From Acarospora socialis (lineage: Eukaryota > Ascomycota > Lecanoromycetes > Acarosporales > Acarosporaceae), in the NCBI GenBank assembly GCA_025617375.2, contig JAMYGW020000012.1:124001-188000 (forward strand): DNA of 64,000 nucleotides, written 5' to 3'. Position numbers and translations under genes: made by a program. The notes beneath the pieces are model-generated. The model saw only the letters and a program-made list of their open reading frames with translations. It made no database searches and was not told the origin of the DNA. Positions within the stretch are counted from its first letter, which is position 1. Each line of letters opens with the position of its first letter. This document shows, one piece after another, positions 22,382-33,159 of this stretch.

Positions 22382-23971
22382 ATGACTTTTGCACTGGATT
22401 CCAGCAACTTCATGCAAGATTTCAACCTAGAAAACCCAAAAACACCTACAAAACAACAAAAATCACCAAAAACAGCACTTCCACAACTCTTTATGAGTTC
22501 ACCAGACCTGTTGGGATCACAAATCACCATGAAACCTTCTCAAAAGACTATTCTAAAGTCTAAAAAGAGAAGAGTCATTGCCAGTCCAGTGCTAGAAGCT
22601 ATTTCTTCTGATGAAGAACCAAATCAGCATGAAACTCATCATGCAAACTGCACAAATCTACACCCAAAAAGTCAAAATGGTGACAAACTACTTCAACAAG
22701 CCAGAAATTACCTCAAGCAAGCTATTCAGCAATTCACAAACCCCATAGTTCAACAAGAACTAGAAACTAGCATCAAGACACTGGATCAAGCAAGACAAAA
22801 TGCAAATCTAGACTCACTCAAACAGTCAGATGAAGCATTTCATCAGAAACTAGATGTTCAACAACAACTAGACAGCTTCAAAGATGAAGTCAACATCAAA
22901 CTAGACAAAATTCTTCACACAATGTCTAAGACAAAGTCAGAAACCACAGAGAAACCAGCATTTGTCTTTCAGACAAACAAAACAAACCCTATCAACTTTG
23001 TACAGACAAACAAAACCAGCTTTGGACAGTCAACATCAACAAAAACAGTGAAATCAGCAACATATGCATCAATTGCAAGCAGCAAAGATCAAAATGCTCA
23101 AAACTCATGGACAACTGTTCAAAAAAAAGCACCAAAGTCAAAAGTAGTGGATAAACCCATTACTTTCAGAGAAAGACGTCTAGTTATAAAGTCAAAAACA
23201 CCCACAACTACTATCAATGCCATAGACATGCACAACAAAATCAACAACGCACTTAAAACAGCAAAAATAGACAATTTGCTGGTTTCCACAGTTGCTATTT
23301 CACAATTCAAAGCTAGTATAGTGCTCACAACCAGTGAAGACACAGCAGAAGACTTGCTAAAACATCAACAAATCTGAAATTCATCATCTGAATTCATAGA
23401 AATCAAAAAGGATGAAAAGTGGTACAAAATAGTAGCACATGGAATTCCCACAGCTATTTTCAACAGCAAAGAAGACATGCAACTAGTCAAAGATGAAGTA
23501 GAAACCTTCAACAAAGATATCAAACTAGCTATTTTACCACACTGACTTACTTCAGAAGAAGCCAGACAGGAAAAACAGCATGCATCTATTGTTTTGACAG
23601 TCAAATCAGAACAAGAAGCTCAAAAAGCACTCAGAAACAGACTGATAATTGCTGGAACATCAGTTAAAACTGCAGTCTACAACACTTGCAAACCAACAGA
23701 TCAATGCAGAAAGTGTCAAAAGTTTGGACATACTCAAAAAGTATGTAAAAATCAAGACACATGTCAATTCTGTGCGGGAAACCACAATACTAGAGAACAT
23801 GGCTGTTTTCTTTGTCCCACACAGTCAAAAGGAACCACTTGCGCACATATAGTCTATAAATGCAGCAATTGTGATGAGAAACATCAAGCAAATAGTGCAG
23901 AATGCAGTGTTTTCAAAGCACTACAGCCTATTTCTTCAACAGCAGATCCACTATCTATGAAAATGTCATGA
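22382..23971 (+). pseudogene. LINE A ORF1 (nucleic-acid-binding, zinc knuckle protein)
   Basis: Reading frame of 530 codons starting MTFALDSSNFMQDF, interrupted by TGA at 23375-23377 and 23543-23545. The N-terminal half is Gln/Lys-rich; the C-terminal part has zinc knuckles CRKCQKFGHTQKVC (CX2CX4HX4C) and CQFCAGNHNTREHGC, then a further Cys/His pair (CSNCDEKHQANSAEC). It corresponds to the RNA-binding ORF1 protein of Tad/I elements. The stop codon at 23969-23971 overlaps the ORF2 start. Confidence 0.85.
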
Positions 23972-26900
23972 ATAACACAACAAATTCATCACAAATCACC
24001 ATTCTACAACACAACTGCACAAGATCTATGAATGTCATGTACTCATGTCTGAATTCAGCTACAAAAACTGCAGACATAGTTCTTCTTCAAGAATCATGAG
24101 TTGCAAGAGACAACAAAACCACTATTTCACATTCATCTTTTACTAGTTTGATACCCACATCTAATCTAGATATTAGACCTAGAACTATGGCATTTGTGTC
24201 TAAAACTAAACAAGATTTAGTGTGTATACCAAGACCTGACTTGTCAAAAGACTCAGATTTGCAAATACTCAGTATTTCAGCAAATGAAATTTCTAGTATA
24301 CTGTTACTTAACATATACAATGAAAAGTCACAGCAAATCAACAATGATCAATGGACCATAGACAGATGTTTAACAGCAATTCAACTACCACAAAGAGCTA
24401 TTATCTGTGGGGATTTTAATGCACATCATGCATGGTGAAATTCATCAATAGAAAACTCTATAAGAGCTACTTCTTTGATAAACTGGCTGAAAATTCACAA
24501 CTGTGAGCTGTTAAACACACCAGACACAAACACCTATGCACATCACTCAGGCAATGCAACATCAGTGATTGATTTGACATTTGCAACATCTTTACTTTGC
24601 AATTTCACAAGAAACTGACAAGTAAAGCAAGATATGGAGTCTGAATCAGATCATGAAGTTATTCAGTTTGAATTAACTGCAAATGAGTCTGAATGGGTTG
24701 AAAGTCCACTGAGTGCATCATACAACATAGGCAAAGCAGACTGAGTTAAATTTGCAGAAACACTGCAAATAAACTCAACACAAGCTGGTACTCAAATTCA
24801 AAGCTTAATGCAAACACCATCAAACCAAAATCTAGAAGAAATAGCTATTTCTCTTAGAAATTTGATAGCAAATGCAGCAGATCTGCATATACCAAAGAGA
24901 AAACTCTGCTCAAAAGCTAAAGTATGGTGGTCTGAATCATTATCAGTACTTAGAACTGAAATGAGTGGTTTTAGAAGATACTGGAAACATCACAAATCAC
25001 AAGAAAACTGGAATCAATTCAGAAATGCAAGAAATAGATACTTTCATGCAATTCAAAAAGCTAAACATACTTCATGGACTACTTTTCTGCAAGGTGCAGC
25101 TGGAAAAGACATATTTACAGCATATCATTACACCAAATCGCGAAAAATAGAGAAAACACCACCTATAAAGCATGAAGACAAAGTAGGATTCACATTTAAA
25201 GACAAATGTGATCTATTTCTTGAAGCTATGTTTCCAAAACCACCACAAACTAGTTCAGTTGAGCTAGAATGCGATAATAGCTTGACAAAACCATGGTTTT
25301 CAGTCATTTCTAAGAAAATAAAGCAAGCTATTATGACTTCATCAACAAAGAAAGCACCTGGGCCAGATGGATTGTCTTTTCTGATAATTCAACATGCATA
25401 TCAAGCTATATCTGAGTTATTTCATACTGTGTATTCAGTTTTAATAAATCAAGACTATCACCCAGTATGTTGGCGTCAAGGAACTGGTGCAATTCTAAGA
25501 AAAGAAGGCAAATCAGACTATTCAGTACCCAAAGCATATAGACCAATCACACTACTAAACTGCTTGGGCAAAATATCTGAAAAGATAATGACAACAAGAC
25601 TTTCCTATTGGGCTGAAACCACAGACTTGCTATATCATGAGCAAATGAGTGGTAGAAAGTAAAGATCAGCTGTGGATGCAGCTATGTGTTTAACACATGA
25701 CATTCAACAAGCAATCAACAACAACAAAGTCTTGACAGCTTTATTCTTGGATGTTAAGGGTGCATTTAACTATGTGTCTTTAAATCAACTGCTAAAAGTC
25801 ATGAAAAGACTACATTTACCACAAACTGTACTAAAATGGGTGCAATGCTTTCTTACAAATAGAACAATTGCTCTAGCTTTTGATGATGAAAAAATTCACT
25901 CACAAAGTGTCAATTCTGGAATTTCACAAGGATCACCTATATCACCAATGCTATTTTTGATCTCTATGCAATTTCTATTCACAAAAATCAACAATAAACA
26001 CACTCAACTAAAGCTACCAAGCTATATTGATGATGTGACTATTATTGTGGAAGGAAAAACAGCTGCAGACAACAGCAAAACACTAGAATCAGTCACAAAA
26101 ACTGCATTTCAATGAGCTGAAGAAAATGCAGTTATATTTGATGACAGCAAGTCAGAACTCATCCATTTTCAGAAAGGAAATCAAGCTATATCAACAGTAA
26201 AACTACCAAATAACACTGTTATACATCCTTCTAAAGTTGTACGCTGACTAGGTGTTTGATTTGACACTAAAATGTCTTTTAAGACACATGTGCAAAAGAA
26301 AATAGCTTCTGCAACTAGAACATTGCATTTACTGCATAGACTGATGAATTCTGAATGGGGTTTATCAACATCAGCTGAAAAACAGCTGTACACAGCCTGC
26401 ATCACATCTATAAGTGACTATGGAAGCCCAGTATGGTGGAAACAACAAAAGAATTTTGAAAAGCTGTTTCAAAAACTTCAAAATTCAGCAACTAGAAAAA
26501 TTCTAGGTGCATTTAGATCTTCACCATCAGCTGCTATGGAGCTAGAATCAGCTATATTACCATCTAGATTTAGACTTGATCAAAAAACAGAGCTATATGC
26601 TTTAAGAATAGCTACTTTGTCAGAAAATCATTCAATCAGACAAAGAACTCCATACACCTACCCACCAGAACTTGGAACTGGATGTGATATTGATGAAAAT
26701 CATTATCTTGACTGAAATCAACATTCAAACTCTCTTATTAAGAAGAAACACCCAACTCAGTTGATTAAAGTGCTATATAGCATTTGCAAATATCTACCAA
26801 AAACACTAAATTTGGAGGTTTCAACTCAAAATGAGTTATGCTGTGCACCATGAAGTGTTTCACCAAACATAGACATTCAAATCAGCAAATCTGACAAGAA

Positions 26901-27885
26901 ACTGGCTACTTTGAAACATCTAAAGAGACTAGAAACACTTTTCTTGAAGGAAACCAAGTTTAAAAATGCTGTTTTGTACACAGATGGGTCAAAACTAGAT
27001 GAAAATCTAGGTGCAGGTCTTTGCTACATGTATAAAGATATTATACATCAACAATCTTGAAATCTAGAAACCACCATGGAAGTCTATGATGCTGAATTGT
27101 TTGGAATTTCACAGTCTTTGAAGTTAAGTCTCAAAGAAATCATGAAATATCAAAGAATCAAAGACATATGGATCTTTTCAGACAATCAAGCAGCCATACA
27201 AAGAATTCAAACCACAAATCAAGGATCTGGACAGCATCTAGCTATTAAATGTCAAGAAACTCTTCAAAAACTCATAGATTATGAAGTTACACCTCATATT
27301 CATTGGGTCCCTGAACATGAGAACATTAAAGGTAATGAAATAGCAGATAAAGCTGCAAAATCAGGTGCAAAGCAGTCAATTTCACCAGATATTGATAGAT
27401 TTACATCTATTAGCTATATCAAACACAAAATCAAGGTCAAAGCACTGGAAAACTGGACCACCCACTGGAAAAAGACAACCCAAGAAAGATACTATGCTCA
27501 GTTTGATCAAACACCTAGTTTTCACATCAAAGAAGATCTGAAAAGTGCAGACAGACTTTCATTTGCTACTTTTACACAAATGAAACTAGATCATGACTAT
27601 TTCAAAGCATATCTGCATAGATTACCAGACTATAATAGCAAGAAATGCAATGGTACATGCAACAAAGATCAAACCCCAGAGCATTTGTTGACAGCCTGTC
27701 AATATAACAAAAAGAAGCAAACTGAGCTGAAAAATCAGCTCAGAAACATCAATTTGCCATATACAGCAAAGGTGCTGTTTACTATCAAGAAAGGAATCAA
27801 AGCTACTTTGCTGTTTTTGAAGAAAACCAAAGTAGCTACTAGAAAATGGTTAGTAGAAGAAGTTGAGGGTGAAGATGAGATTTAG
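23968..27885 (+). pseudogene. LINE A ORF2 (endonuclease-reverse transcriptase-RNase H)
   Basis: Frame of 1306 codons. AP-type endonuclease 24000-24660 (QHNCTRS, IICGDFNAHH, SDHEVIQFEL), reverse transcriptase about 25340-26270 (KKAPGPDGLSF, YRPITLLNCLGKISEK, LFLDVKGAFNYV, GISQGSPISPMLF, YIDDVTI), RNase H about 26975-27350 (YTDGSK, YDAELFGI, SDNQAAI, NEIADKAAK) and a terminal CCHC (CNGTCNKDQTPEHLLTAC). In-frame TGA at 24097, 24436, 24616, 24742, 26113, 26245, 26257, 26713, 26851 and 27058, and TAA at 25660. The RT active site reads YIDD. The start ATG at 23968 overlaps the ORF1 TGA in ATGA. Confidence 0.9.
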
Positions 27886-28079
27886 AAAAGAAAAAAGATA
27901 TTGATTGACAATCAGCATCAGATTGACTGAACAGAAGTGATCAAAAAGCATTCAGATTGATTATTCACATGTTCAAGATTTTGAGTTTTGTTTTGTGTCT
28001 ACATCTTTCACTATATGTCTATTAACTGCCATAGCTTTTATAGCTGCATGCATAGAATGAAGAATAAATAAATAAATAA

Positions 28080-28095
28080 ATGCTGAATATTTAAT
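28080..28095. repeat. target-site duplication, right copy (full-length LINE A)
   Basis: ATGCTGAATATTTAAT, identical to 21239-21254. Confidence 0.9.
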
Positions 28096-29456
28096 GAAAT
28101 AAATGATAAATCAATGATCATTGTTGTCATGATGAAGTCATTGATGTTATTAAATTGTTATATGCACAATGTGTCAAGTGAAAGAAGAATGATATTTTCT
28201 AAGCTATGAAATTAGCTAGATATAGATGAGAAGTAAGTTTCATAGCAAGATGAGTCATAATGTAATGTCAGTGACAGTGAAATAAGAAAGACATGCTCAC
28301 TGAAAAGTACATTGAATAAACTTGTAACAGTTGTCATAATAAAGTCATTGATGCTATCAAATTGTTATATGCACAATGTGTGAAGTGAAAGAAGAATAAT
28401 ATTTTCTAAACTATGAAATCAACTAGATATATAGATAAAAGATAAGCTTCATAGTAAGATGAGTCATATATCATCAGCAATTTAATCAGTAACATCATCA
28501 GCAACTTCATCAGCAACTCTGTCAACAATCTTTAGTCACTAGTTATAACAAAAGAACTATGAGTAACAACAGACAAATCATTGAAGACTTCATTAATGAA
28601 AAGAAAAACATCATTCAATGTCATTAAAACAGATAAAACTCTAAGCTTTTTATTTTCTCTATTTCACTTGCTGTCTTATTAGTATCTTCAATTTAACAAG
28701 ATCATCAACATTTTTGAAAAAAAAAACAGATTGTTATAAATAGAACATAGTCTGTCTCACTATTTTGATCTTAATCTTTGAACATAATTCATCAAGTTAC
28801 TTGCAAATCTCACTGTCATCATGAATTTGATGAACTAATTACTAAATATGAAAGACATCTCTATAGATATATAACAAGAATTTTTCATAGATAGATTTTT
28901 AGCAATTACATCTTTCATTCACTCATATAATGATTTTAATACAAAATAACTAATTTTTTTTTGTAAATTGATTTGTTACATTTATTTTTGCTTTTTCTTT
29001 TAAATTTCTATGAATATCATTTGACTTTATTTTTACTGTTTATATATACACAACATATATCATTGTAACAAGCTGTTCAACTCAGACTGATATGCATTTC
29101 AGATATATCTTTTGCTTTTGTTTTAACTGTTATATTAGTGATATTTTTTTATTTATTTGAGATCTGTTACATTTTTAAATAAGATGTTCAGATTTTTTAT
29201 AGTTGTAATATATTTATATATTATTTTATAATGTCTTAAACTCATTAAATCACTCTGTCTAATGTTCAGACTCTGTATATTTAATTTTTATAACTTTTAA
29301 CAGTACTTTTTAATTATATTAAAATTCATAGAATCACTTCTTCAGTATGCTTGAATAGACTTTCTTTTTCATTTATATTTAGATGATATTTAATATTTTT
29401 TGTGCTTCATTTGATACTCTTATTAATGACTATCAATATTAATAATTAAATTAATC
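28096..29456. other. hypermutated AT-rich DNA with one direct repeat
   Basis: No gene seen. Contains a direct repeat of about 135 bp (28126-28260 and 28332-28467), then a low-complexity catcagcaa tract (28484-28530). The end of this stretch may be the leader of LINE B or a continuation of the older Gypsy-like element. Confidence 0.4.
28126..28467. repeat. two direct repeats of ~135 bp, 205-bp period
   Basis: Units 28126-28260 and 28332-28467 share aagtcattgatg, aaattgttatatgcacaatg, gaagaat, atattttcta and agatgagtcata in order; differences are mostly transitions. Possibly a duplicated leader or terminal repeat remnant of a transposable element. Confidence 0.6.
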
Positions 29457-32400
29457 ATGCTCTGTAGATTGTTTAATTGTTTTATTTTAATTATTTTGTT
29501 CAAAGATCAGCAACAGTTTTATTTATGTATTTCAATCAAAAAAAGTCAACATCAACAAGTTAATCACTTCAATAAGACTCACAAAAAAAATCATACAATA
29601 ATAAAAGATGATGAAGAACCAGAAGAAACATGTTATAGTGAAATCTCATTAAAGCAAAAAGTCTATCTTTTTCATCACTCTCAAAGTTTCTCAAAGACAA
29701 TCAACACTCTAAACTGTTTTATATGAATCAGTAACTGTTTAATTAAGATGAAAAAAATTTGAAAAATGATCAGAACTGTGATGCAAAAAAAAAAGAGTGA
29801 CATTTTGAACACTGATTTTCAGAAGATTAAGAAGCAAATTAAGAATTTTACAAACATTATACAAGATCTCATCAAAGTTCTCACATTTTCACAAACATAC
29901 TCAGCAGCAGCAATCAGTTTCAAGAATCTTGAAATAAAAGTTTTATCAGTGCTTCAGAAAAAATATCAAGAAATAATGATCAAAATAAAAGTAAAAACAA
30001 AAATACAAAAAACAAAAACAGAATAGAACATCATATAAAAGATACAAAAAGAGATAGAAATCTCAGAAATAATGATGACTGCAAGATGTCTGTTCAGTAA
30101 TGATGTGATTTTTATCTTTGAGAAAAAAAAGAACAAAATGATGTGAAAAAAGAAAGAAAAAGTTGTATAAATCTTTGAATTCAATATCAGAATCAAGCAG
30201 CAAGAGTATATTATTATGATTCATGAAATTCAAATCATCTTTATAAATAACAAAAATCAAGCTAAAACAATAGAGATTCTTTACATGCAAAATTTACAAC
30301 TTAAAAAATAAGTGAAGATTCTATGAGTAGAATGATTTAAGAAGACAATTGTATGAAAATATTGCTTTAAATCATTTCACATTAAGATAGTAAAAGCTGA
30401 ACAGACAAATTATTTTCTGCAAAATGATCTTCTTTTTAATTTTAAGTTTTATGATTGCAAAATCTTCTCTAAAAACTGCATTGTCATTTAATGCTTTAAA
30501 TGTCAGCAGTACAAGAATTACACAGTTAAGCACTACAAAAATCATACAATATGACTTCTGTGCAGTTCTGAGTTATATAATTGAGAATTACATTAAAAAA
30601 AGAATTCTCTGAAGATCTGATGTGCATTATGCAGAAAGAAAAGCAAAAATTATTTTGTATGAGTCAGATATTTTTCAGAAAGAGTGAAGAAAGTAAAAAA
30701 AGTAAAAAAAATTTATCTCATATGATTTACACACTTTCAGATTTCAATTAAAGATCTTTTTCTCAGAATTTCACTGAATACTTTATTCAAACATTCTCTC
30801 ATAAAGATATCAGTTTCACTTTTTAATTCTTAAGCTCAGTCACAATAATCAGTGACAATGATTTTCTTTCAGTTCTGAAAAGAAAAAGAAGAAAATTATT
30901 TAAAACACTGACAGTTAATTATACAAATTTTACAATTACAGAAATACTCTCTCAGTCATAAGTTAATGAATAAGCTGTTTATTCTGCAATATAATGTGTA
31001 GAAAAACAAGAATAAAATGATGATTTCTCTTTTAACTGACAAAACAATCTGATTATACAATATTTTGATAATTCAGAAACTTTGACAAAATTCTTTTACA
31101 TTAACATTTTACAGCTTTAAGATCACTTTTTTTATCTTACAATATAATTTAATTTCATGACAAAATTACTTTCTGATTAACAAAAGACTTAATTTCAGTA
31201 TTTGATTAGTGAATTTTTTTATTTTCAATTTATGTATATTTTGTCTTTGTATGAACAGCAAAACTCTTTAAATATACAATATTTACTTGCAGTCTTTAGA
31301 AAGTCACACAAATACTAATTATTTCTTTTTTATTTCTTTTCTGTCAACACTTGTACAAAGAAAGAATGAATACATAGTTTTAAAGAACTTCAATCTACAT
31401 TATTCACTGTGAAGTAAATTCTTCAATTTAAACATTTACAACATAAAAGAAATTCTTGATGAAACAGTCACATCATACAATCTTTTTTTATTGATTACAT
31501 CAAAAATTTCTACTTAACATATTCAGAAAATCTTTAACACAATAGATTTAATCTTTGTCAGTTGAATTTTTGCAGATTAGCTGAAAGAATGCTTTATTAA
31601 AAAGAATATAAATTATGATTCAGATCATCTTTCAATCTCAGTGATTTTTAATTTTAAGATTGTATAAATCACTTAAAGCAAGATGAAATGCTGAAAGAAG
31701 ATGAATTAAGAAATTATACTGACTGAAACTCAACATCTTCAGACAAATTAAAATTTGTTAACAAAAACTGAGATTGTACAATACACAGAGTATCTTGTCA
31801 ACTTCATTGAAATATTAATTAATAACTCAGTTTCTATGCACAAGTTCTTGAACTAAGAAGAAGTTTGATGAACAGATGCAATTAATGAGATAGTCAGACA
31901 AGAAAGAAGAATAAGATAATAAGTAAGAATGATTTATATAAAAAAAGCATGAAAATTAATCAAGATGAAAGACAAGATTAAAAGAAATTTATTGCAAAAA
32001 TAAAAATCATATACTTCTGCAATGTGATCAGTGAGATAACAGAGAAAAATGAATTTTTAATTTTAATTAAGATAAAAAAAGAAGATTTAAATTCTACAAT
32101 AACAATTTTCTTAATTTGTACAACACATGAAGAAATTCACATTCTGAATAAAAAAGCTGAGATCTTTAAGAGAAAATTTTATTTTAAGATGACAGTCAAT
32201 CTTCAGAATATTTTGAATATCAAAGTGCTTTGATTTTTACAGAAAAACAGATTTATTAATTTAAATATCTTTATTCAATATATATTCATCTTTGACTCAA
32301 TTAATGTTGATGAGATTTCTACAATTCTTTATACAAAAGTGTCTCACAATGCTTTAGAATCAGACAGTATCTCTTATTGCTTTCTTAAAGTAATGAAATT

Positions 32401-32857
32401 TAAGTTTACTCAAACAATAATCAATCTTATCAATGCAAACTAAAAGCTAAACTTTCTTTCTGAGAAATACAAGAGAGCTTGTACAATAATGTCATGTAAG
32501 TCAGAAAAGTAATTCTACAAAGAAGTTAAATTATAAAAATCAATTATTCTGTTGAATATGATGAGAAAGATTATGAAAACTCTGTTAATTATATGAATTA
32601 AGTAAATCACAAAAGACAACAATTTTCTTTTCAAAAGTTAAATGAAATACAGAATAGAATGATTTACAGAAACTGCACTGAATCTGTTGATAAGTCAGAT
32701 TTGTATAATTTGAAACAGTAAAAAACATGTTGTCACTTTTCTGTCAATAAACATAACAAAGATTTTTAACACAATAAATTCAACTCAGCTTCTGAACAAC
32801 TTGCAGAAGAAACAGATGTTTTTGTTATGATTATACTTAGAGAAATAAGATACAGAC
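29457..32857 (+). mobile_element. LINE B, left part (ORF1, endonuclease, start of RT)
   Basis: A second I/Tad-type LINE, heavily hypermutated. Frames at 29457-29726 and 29766-30300 resemble a LINE ORF1; the knuckle region is near 30540-30680. An AP-endonuclease-like stretch covers about 30960-31680, and reverse-transcriptase blocks follow at about 32290-32770 (including IILLNMMRKIMKT-like and FLSINITKIFNTIN-like segments, cognates of the RPIALLN and FLDIKGAFD blocks). There are dozens of stops and the reading frame is only traceable in short pieces. The element is cut at 32857 by a Gypsy insertion and resumes at 39012. Confidence 0.7.
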
Positions 32858-33159
32858 TGACTTATATGTGAAAAGAGCATTTGACAAATTGTCTGTCAAG
32901 TATAAATCACATGATGACTCAACAACTCAAAAAATCAAGCAGTTAACTTAATGAATCAATCAATCAAGCATTTAACTCAACACAGAAGAACATTGAGTTC
33001 ATATTATATAGAAAAATTGATTTTCTTATAAAATTAATTATATTTAACTTAAATAACAATTTAAAAATAAAGATCAGAATCATTTCAGATCAGTTTTTAT
33101 ATCAATAAGTATAAATTTTTAGTTTTTATACAAGAGAAATCTTTCATGAGAACATTACA
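32858..33159 (+). repeat. 5' LTR of the Gypsy fossil
   Basis: 302 bp, begins TGACTTATATGTG and ends GAACATTACA; partner of 38710-39011. No clear target-site duplication could be read at the outer edges. Confidence 0.8.

Larger units (their letters stand above)
21255..28079 (+). mobile_element. full-length Tad/I-type LINE (family A), 6.8 kb
   Basis: Non-LTR retrotransposon bounded by a perfect 16-bp target-site duplication (21239-21254, 28080-28095). Order: 1.1-kb leader, ORF1 with zinc knuckles (22382-23971), ORF2 with AP-endonuclease, reverse transcriptase, RNase H and a terminal CCHC motif (23968-27885), 3' untranslated region and (AAAT)n tail (28064-28079). RNase H downstream of RT places it in the I group, close to fungal Tad1. 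It is defective through thirteen in-frame stops, twelve of them TGA and most at Trp positions. Unlike the DNA around it, it keeps many GG and CC pairs; CG pairs survive mainly in the leader. Recent in age, judged from the intact duplication and few frameshifts. Confidence 0.93.

Noticed and set aside
21255-28079. TGA read as tryptophan (alternative genetic code or mitochondrial origin) for LINE A
   Set aside because: TGA falls at Trp positions, which is suggestive, but copy 1 has TGG at five of them, host genes nearby end in TGA (for example PBS2, glutamate decarboxylase, the Zn2Cys6 factor), and loss of GG explains TGG to TGA.
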